The translations under genes and the position numbers were made by a program. Positions 36,140-44,807 of a stretch of 64,000 nucleotides of DNA are shown here, one piece after another; position 1 is the first letter of the stretch, and each line of letters begins with the position of its first letter. The stretch comes from Motiliproteus sp036961355 (GTDB taxonomy: Bacteria > Pseudomonadota > Gammaproteobacteria > Pseudomonadales > Balneatricaceae). The notes beneath the pieces were generated by a model. It had not been told where the DNA came from, did not search any database, and saw nothing but the letters and a program-made list of their open reading frames with translations. Location of the stretch: assembly GCA_036961355.1 (NCBI GenBank), contig JBALVL010000023.1:1-64000 (forward strand). The letters are read 5' to 3'.

Positions 36140-36629
36140 ATCGTCGTCTCCTTGTTATTAAACAATTTAATACGGGTGACTTCATAAACGAATGATCAAC
36201 TTCGCCGATGGGCCTGTCTGTTTATGCACTGTTCTGTTGTGATCGTTTTAGAGCGCCAGGGTGCGAAGCCCTGTAAATGGTGGGGTATCAAGCGTAACAC
36301 CTATGAACATCACATGTTGGGCACGCTTTTGCCGATACACCTTTTGGTGCTATAGCCAGCTTTTGAAACGGCGCGCAGGTGCGAACCTTGTTTGACGCTG
36401 TCATCGCTACCCTCTAAAGATCTACGACTTTTGACCCCCATAAAATGCCCCAAGGTCTTCTGTGTTGGTTGTGGTGGTTTTGCGAAGCTATGGGGGAGCG
36501 CTGAAAGCCGGAGTTGTTTAGAGGGTTCTCAAACATCGCTTCGACGGTCGGTAGTTCGATCTGTTCTAAAACAGCTGGCAGTTACTAGCTATTTATAACT
36601 TTTTATAACAACAAGATGAGGGTAGCCCT
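36140..36629. promoter_or_regulatory. Divergent control region of the alanine-dehydrogenase-like gene and pqqA
   Basis: No gene is seen in these 490 bp. A small hairpin (CACC TTTT GGTG near 36340) and an AT-rich TATTTATAACT about 40 bp before pqqA, usable as a -10 region, are the only features noted. GAGGG precedes the pqqA ATG. Confidence 0.45.
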
Positions 36630-36701
36630 ATGTGGACCAAGCCTGCGTTTACCGACCTGCGAATTGGTTTTGAAGTCACTATGTACTTCAGCAATCGCTG
36701 A
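36630..36701 (+). CDS. pqqA: PQQ precursor peptide PqqA
   Basis: A 23-residue peptide, MWTKPAFTDLRIGFEVTMYF then SNR. It is the ribosomal precursor of pyrroloquinoline quinone: PqqE cross-links Glu15 and Tyr19, here in the invariant E-x3-Y spacing, and the pair is later excised. GAGGG lies 7-8 bp before the ATG. pqqB, C, D, E follow in order. A GC hairpin directly after the stop probably keeps pqqA transcript in excess over pqqBCDE. Confidence 0.95.
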   Translation: MWTKPAFTDLRIGFEVTMYFSNR

Positions 36702-36706
36702 TTAAG

Positions 36707-36724
36707 ACGCGCCTTCGGGCGCGT
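36707..36724 (+). terminator. Attenuating hairpin between pqqA and pqqB
   Basis: ACGCGCC (36707-36713) pairs with GGCGCGT (36718-36724) around a TTCG tetraloop, followed by TCTGATTTC. The T tract is weak, so partial read-through into pqqB is expected, as in other pqq operons. Confidence 0.7.
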
Positions 36725-36794
36725 TCTGATTTCAGTTTCCTAACGACATGCGATCAAGGGATAGGGCTCAAGGATAGAGCTTAAGAATATGAGC

Positions 36795-36822
36795 TTATTA
36801 ATCAGAACTTATTGATCAGAAC
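36795..36822. repeat. 14-bp tandem duplication in the pqqB leader
   Basis: TTATTAATCAGAAC (36795-36808) is repeated at once as TTATTGATCAGAAC, with one mismatch, ending 11 bp before the pqqB ATG. Confidence 0.8.
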
Positions 36823-36833
36823 AACGAGGTGCA

Positions 36834-37760
36834 GTGATGAAGATTCGAGTATTAGGTGCTGCTGCCGGTGGTGGCTTTCCGCAATGGAATTGCAACTGCC
36901 GTAACTGTAAAGGTTTTCGTGATGGCAGCATCAACGCCAAGGCACGAACACAGTCCTCGATCTGTATCAGCAGCGATGGTGAAGATTGGTTGCTGTTCAA
37001 CGCATCACCCGATATCAGGGCGCAGCTGGCGTCGTTTGAACCGCTACAGCCCGCCCGCAAATTACGCGATACCGGTATCGCCGCGATTCTGTTAATGGAT
37101 GCCCAGATTGACCACACCAGCGGCCTGCTGATGTTGCGTGAAGGCTGTCCGTTGGATGTTTACTGCACCGATCCGGTATTTGAGGATTTGAGTCAAGGCT
37201 TCCCTGTTTTTCCGATGCTCAACCACAAGACCTGGAACGGTGGCTTTAACCGCCAAACCGTACCGCTGGATACTGAGAAAGGGTTTGAAATTCCGGCGAT
37301 AAACAATCTACGTATTCATGCGATGGTGCTGAGCTCGAAAGCACCGCCGTATTCGCCGCACCGTGACGCCCCGGTTGACGGTGACAATATCGGTATCTTT
37401 GTTGAAGACCTGACCACTGGCGGTACCTTGTTTTACGCACCGGGACTCGGCCAGGTAGAGCCGCACCTGTTGCCCTGGATGGAACGTGCCGACTGCCTGT
37501 TGGTCGATGGCACTCTCTGGCAGGACGACGAAATGATTCGACAAGAGGTTGGGGTGCAACTGGGTACACAGATGGGTCACCTGCCACAAAGTGGTCCCGG
37601 CGGCATGATCGAGCTGCTCAAACCGCTGCCTGCCAGCCGCAAGGTTTTGATTCATATTAACAATACTAATCCAATTCTTAATGAGGACTCGGCCGAGCGC
37701 GCTCAGTTGATCGAGCAGGGTATCGAAGTTTCTTACGATGGTATGGAGCTCGAATTATAG
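36834..37760 (+). CDS. pqqB: PQQ biosynthesis protein PqqB
   Basis: A 308-aa metallo-beta-lactamase-fold protein, required for PQQ formation and shown in other species to hydroxylate the tyrosine moiety. It starts with the family signature VLGAAAGGGFPQWNCNC, followed by the CxxC of NCRNCKGF. Later motifs are LMDAQIDHTSGLL, LFYAPGLGQ, CLLVDGTLWQDDEM and KVLIHINNTNPIL. The length is normal. It follows pqqA in the standard operon order. Confidence 0.97.
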   Translation: MMKIRVLGAAAGGGFPQWNCNCRNCKGFRDGSINAKARTQSSICISSDGEDWLLFNASPDIRAQLASFEPLQPARKLRDTGIAAILLMDAQIDHTSGLLMLREGCPLDVYCTDPVFEDLSQGFPVFPMLNHKTWNGGFNRQTVPLDTEKGFEIPAINNLRIHAMVLSSKAPPYSPHRDAPVDGDNIGIFVEDLTTGGTLFYAPGLGQVEPHLLPWMERADCLLVDGTLWQDDEMIRQEVGVQLGTQMGHLPQSGPGGMIELLKPLPASRKVLIHINNTNPILNEDSAERAQLIEQGIEVSYDGMELEL

Positions 37761-37862
37761 GGCTTGAGATATAGGGTCTTGAGAGATAGGACCGAACGGT
37801 TCTTTCAACGACAATCTACAACCGTCAATTAATAACAATAATAAAATCAGGAGTTCAGCCCC

Positions 37863-38666
37863 ATGACACTCAAGTCGATAAGTCATCCATCACAATCCGA
37901 CACTAGCGCTGAGCCATGGTCCCGCCAAGAATTTGAAGCCCGCCTACGTGCTAAAGGCGAGCTGTATCATATCCATCACCCGTACCATGTAGCGATGCAT
38001 CAAGGTCGCTGCACGCCGGAACAGATCCGGGGCTGGGTCGCCAATCGCTACTACTACCAGATCAGCATCCCGGTAAAAGATGCCAACGTGTTGGCCAATT
38101 GTGATGACCGTGAAGCCCGGCGTTTATGGGTTCAGCGAATTCTCGATCATGACGGTTATGGCGGACCTGCCGGCACCGGTGAAGGCGGAATTGAGGCCTG
38201 GTTGCGGTTGGGTGAAGCCTGCGGTTTGAACCGTGCCGAGATGCAGTCACAGGAGCATGTGTTACCGGGGGTGCGTTTTGCCGTCGATGCTTACGTTAAC
38301 TTCGCCCGTCATGCGAGTTGGCAGGAAGCGGCTTGTTCCTCATTGACCGAAATGTTCGCACCCACCATTCATCAATCGAGGCTCGATACCTGGCCTACCG
38401 ACTATCCGTGGATCGATGTGGAAGGCCATCAGTACTTCCGTAACCGTCTCAGCGAAGCGCGTCGGGACGTACAGCACGGTTTGCAGGTGACTCTGGATCA
38501 CTTTGTTACTCGTGCTCAGCAAGAGCGAGCGCTGGATATCCTGCAATTTAAACTTGATGTGTTATGGACCATGCTCGACGCGATGACAATGGCTTACGAG
38601 TTGGATCGGCCGCCTTACCACAGCGTGCTTAACGTGCAGTCAACGCTGAAGCAGGGAGCGGCCTGA
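37863..38666 (+). CDS. pqqC: Pyrroloquinoline-quinone synthase PqqC
   Basis: Cofactor-free oxidase that performs the last ring closure and eight-electron oxidation giving PQQ. The 267-aa all-helical protein shows YHIHHPYHVAMHQG, IRGWVANRYYYQ, RILDHDGYGG and LTEMFAPTIHQSR. CAGGAG precedes the start. It has about 15 extra N-terminal residues relative to typical enzymes (SHPSQSDTSAEPWS). The stop and the pqqD start share one base (TGATG), so they are coupled. Confidence 0.97.
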   Translation: MTLKSISHPSQSDTSAEPWSRQEFEARLRAKGELYHIHHPYHVAMHQGRCTPEQIRGWVANRYYYQISIPVKDANVLANCDDREARRLWVQRILDHDGYGGPAGTGEGGIEAWLRLGEACGLNRAEMQSQEHVLPGVRFAVDAYVNFARHASWQEAACSSLTEMFAPTIHQSRLDTWPTDYPWIDVEGHQYFRNRLSEARRDVQHGLQVTLDHFVTRAQQERALDILQFKLDVLWTMLDAMTMAYELDRPPYHSVLNVQSTLKQGAA

Positions 38667-38956
38667 TGTCCACTTCACAACAGCCCATTTGCTCAACAAC
38701 CGTCCCTGCGATTCGTTCACATTTTCGTTTTCAGTGGGAGGAGGCACAGCAAGCTTTCGTACTGCTGTACCCCGAAGGGATGGTCAAGCTTAACGGCGGT
38801 GCCGGAGAGATCCTGGCTTGCTGCGACGGGCAGGCGACGGTTGCTCAGATAACCGACCAGCTCAACGCCAAGTTTCCCGATGCCGGTGGCCTGGATAACG
38901 ATATTCAAGAATTTCTGGGGGTCGCTCATGAGCAGAAATGGCTCGTCTTTAACTGA
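38666..38956 (+). CDS. pqqD: PqqA-binding chaperone PqqD
   Basis: A 96-aa RiPP recognition element that holds PqqA and delivers it to PqqE. Family features are FRFQWEEAQQAFVLLYPEGMVKLN, split here as FRFQWEEAQQ and LLYPEGMVKLN, and GGAGEILACCDGQATVAQI. It overlaps pqqC by one base and pqqE by 29 bp. Its stop codon lies inside the first unit of a 15-bp repeat that encodes the pqqE N-terminus. Confidence 0.95.
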   Translation: MSTSQQPICSTTVPAIRSHFRFQWEEAQQAFVLLYPEGMVKLNGGAGEILACCDGQATVAQITDQLNAKFPDAGGLDNDIQEFLGVAHEQKWLVFN

Positions 38957-40172
38957 TTCAGCCTCAACTGATTCCGCTTCAATAGGCTCTGCTTCAATAG
39001 AGAGCTCAACCACCGGTGGCGGCCTCCAATCGGGTCTGCCCGAAGGGGTAGGGCAGCCGTTCTGGTTACTGGCCGAACTGACCTACAGTTGCCCGTTACA
39101 ATGCAGCTACTGCGCCAATCCAGTTGACCTAAAAGGCGGAGGTGAGGAACTAACGACCGAACAGTGGCTGTCAGTGCTTCGGCAGGGCCGCAAGATGGGG
39201 GCGGCGCAACTGGGCTTCTCCGGTGGTGAGCCGTTGCTGCGTAAGGACCTTGAAGTGCTGATCCGTGAAGCACGGCAGATGGGCTATTACACCAATCTGA
39301 TCACTTCGGGCATGGGCATGGATGCTGAGCGGATGGCTGACTTTAAAACGGCCGGGCTTGATCATATCCAGATCAGCTTTCAGGCCAGTTCGGCCGAGTT
39401 AAATAATCGTCTTGCTGGCAGTGATAAAGCGTTCGCGCAGAAGATGGCGATGGCGCGTGAAGTTAAAGCGCAGGGCTATCCGATGGTGCTTAACTTTGTG
39501 ATCCATCGAGACAACATCGACGACATCGACCAGATCATTGAACTGTCGATGGAGCTTGAGGCTGATTATGTTGAGTTAGCGACGGCACAGTATTACGGCT
39601 GGGCGTTGGCGAACCGCGATCAGTTGCTGCCCACCAAGGATCAACTGGCACGCGCGGAAGCCACCACCAACCGTTACCGTGACCAACTTGACGGTGAAGG
39701 CCCTAAGCTGATCTTCGTGATGCCTGATTACTACGAAGAACGCCCCAAAGACTGTATGAACGGTTGGGGTAAGTTGTTTCTGACCATCACCCCTGATGGC
39801 ACAGCGCTGCCGTGCCATAGCGCCCGTGAACTTCCGATCCAGTTTCCTAACGTGGTCGATACGTCACTGGAAGATATCTGGTATCGCTCCACCGGTTTTA
39901 ACCATTTCCGGGGTTACGGCTGGATGAAAGAGCCGTGCCGTTCTTGCGATGAGAAAGAGAAAGATTTTGGCGGCTGTCGCTGTCAGGCGTTTAAGTTGAC
40001 CGGTGATGCCACCAATGCCGATCCGGTCTGCGGTAAGTCCGAGCATCACCACCTGATTGAAGCGGCACGGCAGCGCGCCGAGACGGCCGATTCCAGTGGT
40101 CTGATTCTGCGAAACAAGCGTAATATCGATGCAGCTAAGGGACAGCTGCAGCAACTGATTGCCCGAGGATGA
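38928..40172 (+). CDS. pqqE: Radical SAM PqqA synthase PqqE
   Basis: Makes the Glu-Tyr carbon-carbon cross-link in PqqA. The 414-aa protein has the radical-SAM cluster motif C55-x3-C59-x2-C62 (SCPLQCSYC), then GFSGGEPLLR. The C-terminal SPASM domain has CMNGWG, LPCHSA, and CRSCDEKEKDFGGCRC. ATG 38928 lies inside pqqD. The first ~40 residues are an unusual Ser/Ala-rich extension built from (T/I)(D/G)SAS repeats before the normal family start at PFWLLAELTYSC. The true start could in principle be later, but no other ATG lies between. Confidence 0.95.
   Translation: MSRNGSSLTDSASTDSASIGSASIESSTTGGGLQSGLPEGVGQPFWLLAELTYSCPLQCSYCANPVDLKGGGEELTTEQWLSVLRQGRKMGAAQLGFSGGEPLLRKDLEVLIREARQMGYYTNLITSGMGMDAERMADFKTAGLDHIQISFQASSAELNNRLAGSDKAFAQKMAMAREVKAQGYPMVLNFVIHRDNIDDIDQIIELSMELEADYVELATAQYYGWALANRDQLLPTKDQLARAEATTNRYRDQLDGEGPKLIFVMPDYYEERPKDCMNGWGKLFLTITPDGTALPCHSARELPIQFPNVVDTSLEDIWYRSTGFNHFRGYGWMKEPCRSCDEKEKDFGGCRCQAFKLTGDATNADPVCGKSEHHHLIEAARQRAETADSSGLILRNKRNIDAAKGQLQQLIARG
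38952..39008 (+). repeat. 15-bp coding tandem repeat at the pqqD/pqqE junction
   Basis: Three 15-bp units (38952-38966, 38967-38981, 38982-38996) and part of a fourth encode TDSAS, TDSAS, IGSAS and IESS in PqqE. The first unit contains the pqqD stop codon. Confidence 0.85.
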
Positions 40173-40197
40173 TGGCAAAAGCAGAGTAGCCCTACTC

Positions 40198-42546
40198 ATG
40201 TCGCAAACTCTGTCCAAGAAAGAGCCCCGGATTCAATCTCCGGGCAAGGCCCAGCACAAGATAGAGCCCAAGACCTTAACCGCTTCGTCACTGATGAATA
40301 TCTATGGCGAAGATGTAAACGCTGCTCAACCTGATGTTAACCTACTCGCCGTTAACTCACAGGCTGCAGCCGAGCTCCGGAATGCCACTATAGCGTCAGA
40401 ACCCGACTTGATCAGCGCCACCCAGGCCGCCGAGCAAGGGCGCCAATGGGCCGAGCTGCAATCGTGCGGAGATCGTCTGTGCTGGTTGGAGTTCGATGCG
40501 ACATTGGGCGCGACCCGGATTCGTCTTCGCCAGCGTGATCAGTCTTCGATCCTGATAACCCCTTCCTCGTTTAGCGTCCGCAGCAGGGTCCATGAGTACG
40601 GTGGCGGTAGCTTTCGGCTGGTCGATGATGCGGTCGTGTTCGTTAATGATCGTGATCAGGGGCTGTACTGGCAACGTTTGCCGTCTTCTGATGCAGATCA
40701 ATTACAGCCGCCGCGGCTGTTACGGCAGACAGAGGGGTTTCGTTATGGTGATCTGCAATACGATCGCCTCCGTCAGCGCATCATCGCCGTCGAGGAGCAG
40801 CACGGCGAACAGGGAGTGATAAACCGACTCGTTGGGATCGGTCTGCCAGACCTCCTATGCGTGCCTGATCATCAAGTGGCGATCAGAAAGGTGTTGGTTC
40901 AGGGCGACGATTTTTATAGCTCACCGCGGCTTAGTGTTGATGGATCACAGTTGGCTTGGATCAGCTGGAACCACCCTGAACAGCCCTGGACTGCGACACA
41001 GCTCTGGCTGGGTGGTCTGGATAGTGACGGTGTTCCACAAGGGCAGCAACGGATCACCAGCGGTAGTTATCAGGGGCGATCCGAGTCGGTGGTACAGCCG
41101 GAATTTGGCCCCGATGGTGCGCTGTTCTTTTTGTCGGATCGTAGCGGCTGGTGGAATTTATACCGTTATCTTGTACCTGCTAATGTTAATGAACATCGCC
41201 ATAACTCGGGGTCGACCGACCGTTGCTCAGCTACCGGCAAGCGCGCACCTAAGTCGGTTAACAGGCGCGTAGCGGTTCCGGTTGATGCGCTATTACTGCG
41301 CTCGAGCGAGTTCTGCCGCGCCCCTTGGCAACTCGGTCAGCAGGCTTACGTGGTGATCGATGCACAGCATGTTGGCTGTAGCTGGTGGCAAGATGGCAAG
41401 GCACAACTGGGACTGTTGCAACTTGATAAAGCGACAGCACCTGTTTATCCAGGCCAAAATCTAACCCCCTTGGGTTGCTGGGCTGCGGTACATAGCCTCA
41501 ATTTTCATAACGGCCAGCTAGTGGCGTTCGCTGAATCGAGTGTTGAGTCCGGTCAGTTGGTTAGTTTCGGGTTGTCCGGTCAACCGTTGGCAGGCGACGA
41601 CTGGCAGGCTAGTGTCGTGGAGCGTATCGACGGCAGCGAACCGATCTCTTGCAGCGACAGCGCTGTAGCGAGAGCAGCAACTAGAGTAACAACTAGAGTA
41701 ACAACAGTAGCAACGCCTGCCGTGGTGGAAGCCGAGCATGTTGTTATCGATGTTGAGGGCCGTGCCCAGGTCTATGGCTTGTTATACCGACCTCAACCCG
41801 TGGATGCGGCAGAACCACGGCCAACTCCGCTAATTATTCAACTGCACGGCGGTCCGACAGCGCAGGCCGACGGTCGGTTTGATCCGCTGAAACAGTTCTG
41901 GCTGCAGCGTGGTTTTGCACTGCTCGATCTGAACTATCGGGGCAGCACCGGCTACGGCCGCGAGTATCGCCAGCAGCTCAAAGGGCAGTGGGGTGTCAGT
42001 GATGTTGAGGATGTGACCAGTGCCGCTCGCTTCTTCAGTGCCCAGGGTTGGGTAGATCCGCAACGGATAGTCGTGCGGGGCAACAGCGCGGGCGGTTACA
42101 CGTGCTTGCAGGTGCTCAGCAACGCCGATGGTCAGCAGTGGTTGCGGACCGGAGCCAGTCACTACGGTATCAGTGATCTGCAACGGCTGGCCGCCGAGAC
42201 ACACAAGTTTGAGTCGCGTTATCTGGATTGGTTGATTGGCGATCCGGTTGAGGACCAGCAACGCTACCGAGCACGGTCACCGATTCATCGCCCGCAGAGT
42301 TTTTGTCGGCCGCTGATATTTTTTCAGGGCGGGCTGGATCGAGTGGTCCCAGCAACCCAAACCTACACCCTGTACAACCAACTGAAAGGGCGGGGGTTGG
42401 ATGTCGAGTATTTGGCGTTCGCTGATGAACGCCACGGCTTTCGGCAGGCGAAAAACCGCGCCACCGTATTGCAGCGCGAGTGGCAGTTTTACCAACAGCA
42501 GTTGGAAATAGTCGAGGTGCTAAGTAGCTCCTCCCGTTGCGAATGA
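40198..42546 (+). CDS. pqqH: S9 family (prolyl oligopeptidase-type) peptidase of the pqq operon
   Basis: A 782-aa protein with a beta-propeller N-terminal domain (YGDLQYDRLRQR, YGGGSFRLVDDAVVFVND) and a C-terminal alpha/beta-hydrolase. Catalytic Ser is in VVRGNSAGGYTC, Asp in FQGGLDRVVP, His in DERHGFRQ. The same kind of peptidase follows pqqE in Pseudomonas (pqqH). It may process PqqA peptides, which is inference. No signal peptide is seen. ATG 40198 is chosen; TTG 40159 is also in frame. A low-complexity TRVTTRVTT linker near residue 500 comes from a 12-bp DNA repeat. Confidence 0.88.
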   Translation: MSQTLSKKEPRIQSPGKAQHKIEPKTLTASSLMNIYGEDVNAAQPDVNLLAVNSQAAAELRNATIASEPDLISATQAAEQGRQWAELQSCGDRLCWLEFDATLGATRIRLRQRDQSSILITPSSFSVRSRVHEYGGGSFRLVDDAVVFVNDRDQGLYWQRLPSSDADQLQPPRLLRQTEGFRYGDLQYDRLRQRIIAVEEQHGEQGVINRLVGIGLPDLLCVPDHQVAIRKVLVQGDDFYSSPRLSVDGSQLAWISWNHPEQPWTATQLWLGGLDSDGVPQGQQRITSGSYQGRSESVVQPEFGPDGALFFLSDRSGWWNLYRYLVPANVNEHRHNSGSTDRCSATGKRAPKSVNRRVAVPVDALLLRSSEFCRAPWQLGQQAYVVIDAQHVGCSWWQDGKAQLGLLQLDKATAPVYPGQNLTPLGCWAAVHSLNFHNGQLVAFAESSVESGQLVSFGLSGQPLAGDDWQASVVERIDGSEPISCSDSAVARAATRVTTRVTTVATPAVVEAEHVVIDVEGRAQVYGLLYRPQPVDAAEPRPTPLIIQLHGGPTAQADGRFDPLKQFWLQRGFALLDLNYRGSTGYGREYRQQLKGQWGVSDVEDVTSAARFFSAQGWVDPQRIVVRGNSAGGYTCLQVLSNADGQQWLRTGASHYGISDLQRLAAETHKFESRYLDWLIGDPVEDQQRYRARSPIHRPQSFCRPLIFFQGGLDRVVPATQTYTLYNQLKGRGLDVEYLAFADERHGFRQAKNRATVLQREWQFYQQQLEIVEVLSSSSRCE
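41678..41713 (+). repeat. 12-bp tandem repeat inside pqqH
   Basis: CAACTAGAGTAA occurs twice in tandem (41678-41689, 41690-41701), followed by a decayed third unit. It encodes (T)TRVT repeats in the linker before the hydrolase domain. Confidence 0.75.
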
Positions 42547-42884
42547 TGAAGAGAGTAGGGTGGCTGCTAAATAGCTCTCTTTGAGTGAAGTATTGCTGCA
42601 TCGTCGCTATATCTTAGCCAGCTATTCGATAAAAAGATCACTCTTAAGAGGGGGCTAACAGGCCGATTCGCACTAAGTAGGCATCGCGCGTGCTTTCGAT
42701 ATCGGCAGTTAAATTTACAAAGCCCCCATCATCAATCTCACCAGCTAGCTTTCGCTATGCGAACTTAGCAGACCGTTAAGCCTTTCTAAAATATTCCATA
42801 GTGCTAAGCCACTTTAGCAGGAATCAGAACACAGAGCGGACATCAAGACGACTTCCGCTATCGGCGGCTGTCTCTACTAACCGG

Positions 42885-43171
42885 TCATCGGTACTGACAG
42901 TACCACTGCTCCACATCATGCAGCATTTTCATCGAGTGTTTGGCAGCATCAATGCCAGACGCTATTTCTTGTAGGTACTATTGATGCACCCTCTCAGGAG
43001 GTATGCATTTCAGCAGCATCGACTTAGCGGCCATCATTCCTGACTCTTCCACTGCTTCAGCTCATGCAGCATTTTCATGAAGTGCTTGGTGGCCAATATT
43101 CCGTACACTATTTCTAGCAGGCGCTCCTGCGGTCCCATTTCAGGAGTTATGTATTTAAAAAGTACCGACAA
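42885..43171 (-). pseudogene. Two tandem decayed copies of a small minus-strand ORF
   Basis: Two homologous stretches 149 bp apart encode related peptides on the minus strand. The right copy (43171 to 43034, from a TTG) reads open for 45 residues and includes LLEIVYGILATKHFMKMLHE. The left copy (43019 to 42885) aligns with it but has an internal stop after PPERVHQ, then EIASGIDAAKHSMKMLHD. The shared KHxMKMLH core and equal ends show a duplication. No ribosome binding site or family is recognised. The rest of 42547-42884 and 43172-43279 shows nothing I can name. Confidence 0.5.
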
Positions 43172-43279
43172 ACCGGGAATCGAGAGCAAAGATGATCAGC
43201 ACGGAACTGTGTTTCAGCGCATACCTAGGAGCAGACATACTTCACAATAAAAACTAGCCCTTTTCAGCAGGAAAATGCT

Positions 43280-44080
43280 CTATGGTCTACCGCATGAGTT
43301 TTCGTAAGGGGCGTTGCTGGCATTCTGCTCAATCCGATTGGCAAGGTCTGCAGTAGGAGGTTGTACGTATTCTAGGTTTAACCGGTAAAGGTAATCATTA
43401 ACCAATTTAAGGTCAGCTGTATCCGTTGTATTCTTTGAGAGAAAAAGAAAATTGGGAAACTCTTCTAATAATTTGGACGGGTATCGGCCATCGTCAAACA
43501 CTGGAGTGATTTCTTCATCCAAACCCAGTTCACGGAGCCAGTACTCTACAGGACGGCTATCCCCTAAAAAGAGGTCTATACGCCCAGCATGGATCATGTT
43601 TAGCCCTTGGGAAACGTCGTCCAGAATCACAGTCTCCACCTCCGCAGCCACCGTCTGCATGACTTGAGGGTAATTGTAGCCCCGCTGTAACCCCAACCGC
43701 AGACCAGGTATACGAGCATGGCCATTCACATCGAGTAAAGAATCGCCAGCTCGCTGGTAAAACTTATAGCGCTCGAGGATGATTGGCTGTTTGGTAAAAT
43801 GAGCATACTCACTTCGCTTGCTCGTCTTTGAAGCATGAAGCCCTATTTGAGCCTCCCCTGATCTAACCATAGTCAATGCCCTTGCCCAAGGCACTACTCG
43901 AATCTGGTAATCCCTTCCTAGAGAATCCATAACCATCCGGGCGATGCGTACCCCCGTTCCGCAGATACGGCCTTCATGCAGGTAAGCGTATGGAGGGTTA
44001 TCCAAAACGACTACCGTCCATTCACTAGCTCGGGCAGCCGTGAAAGAAAGTAGGAAGGCAACAAAAATCAAAGTACGCAT
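43280..44080 (-). CDS. Periplasmic amino-acid-type solute-binding protein
   Basis: A 266-aa SBP_bac_3-like protein with a signal peptide (LIFVAFLLSFTAARAS). Family features are VVLDNPPYAYLHEGRICG, VRSGEAQIGLHASKTSKRSEYAHFTKQPI and LRLGLQRGYNYPQV. No ABC permease or ATPase is adjacent, so it could be an orphan sensor or binding protein. ATG 44080 is preferred to 44095 because it begins the signal peptide. It is divergent from the island operon and may belong to the island. Confidence 0.8.
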   Translation of the reverse strand: MRTLIFVAFLLSFTAARASEWTVVVLDNPPYAYLHEGRICGTGVRIARMVMDSLGRDYQIRVVPWARALTMVRSGEAQIGLHASKTSKRSEYAHFTKQPIILERYKFYQRAGDSLLDVNGHARIPGLRLGLQRGYNYPQVMQTVAAEVETVILDDVSQGLNMIHAGRIDLFLGDSRPVEYWLRELGLDEEITPVFDDGRYPSKLLEEFPNFLFLSKNTTDTADLKLVNDYLYRLNLEYVQPPTADLANRIEQNASNAPYENSCGRP

Positions 44081-44597
44081 TTCATACTCCCGCAAGATGA
44101 GTTAACTACTCACTTGGTGTCTTTGAAGTCTGCTCTCCTAGGGCATCTCATTACATGCCTAATGATTTATCTAAACATAAGAATAGGCTTAACTAAATAT
44201 TTTCGTTTAGAAAATTCGTCTATAGATACGTATGAATATTATTTTTATATTAACTCGACAATTATCAAACCTGCCAGGATTAACCATTAATTTAAGCCAG
44301 AGGTTATCTAAAGATCAGGTAATTTATATGTACCAGATTCGACACGTATTGCAGCATTACTGTGATTAGGCTACCACTGCGAAATTAATTCGTTTCGTAG
44401 CCAGGACACCACCCCAAAGCAACGTTTTTCCTTTGTCCCTAAGGGAAATAATCCGTGAGCCGGGGCTGTTCCGCACGGTCGATCCATTTACAAATGGTTG
44501 GGAAAGAAGTGTTCCGTAAAGCCTAGAGATTGACTGTCCACTCACATAAATCCATTCATCTATGAAGTAGTTAAACCCCTAGTAAGGAGAAGTAGTT
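44081..44597. promoter_or_regulatory. AT-rich divergent control region at the left of the island
   Basis: No gene is seen in these 517 bp. The part 44160-44300 is strongly AT-rich and suits promoters. Small dyads such as CCATTT AC AAATGG near 44485 occur. AAGGAG lies just before the small ORF at 44598. Confidence 0.45.
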
Positions 44598-44765
44598 ATG
44601 ATTGCAACCTGCCAAACCAATGAAGCTTTCGAGGACAACCTTACCGTAGATCGAAGATACCGTATTATTGAGTTTAGAAACAGCTCAATGCTAATACGAA
44701 ATGACCAAGAAGAGGAGCGCTGGTACGGGATCGGACGTTTTATTATCGCTCCAGCATCTAATTAA
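44598..44765 (+). CDS. Small conserved-looking protein, 55 aa
   Basis: ATG 44598 is preceded by AAGGAGAAGTAGTT, a strong ribosome binding site, and the ORF is followed by a terminator, so it is a plausible stand-alone gene. The product is soluble and charged: a short N-terminus, then RRYRIIEFRNSSMLIRN, DQEEERWYGIGRFIIA. The look (strand, IRND turn, EERWYG, strand) suggests one small beta-barrel. I do not recognise a family. It lies at the head of the TRAP island. Confidence 0.6.
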   Translation: MIATCQTNEAFEDNLTVDRRYRIIEFRNSSMLIRNDQEEERWYGIGRFIIAPASN

Positions 44766-44783
44766 GAATCCCCCCTGTCTGTA

Positions 44784-44807
44784 CTGATGCTCCTTTTGGA
44801 GCATCAG
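44784..44807 (+). terminator. Terminator of the small 55-aa gene
   Basis: A 10-bp perfect stem (44784-44793 with 44798-44807) with a TTTT loop. The following sequence is ATATGGTGTT, so the T tract is weak. Confidence 0.65.

Noticed and set aside
36560..36600. Possible sigma-54 promoter (TGGCAG...) before pqqA
   Set aside because: The -12 part does not match TTGC, and the spacing fits poorly.
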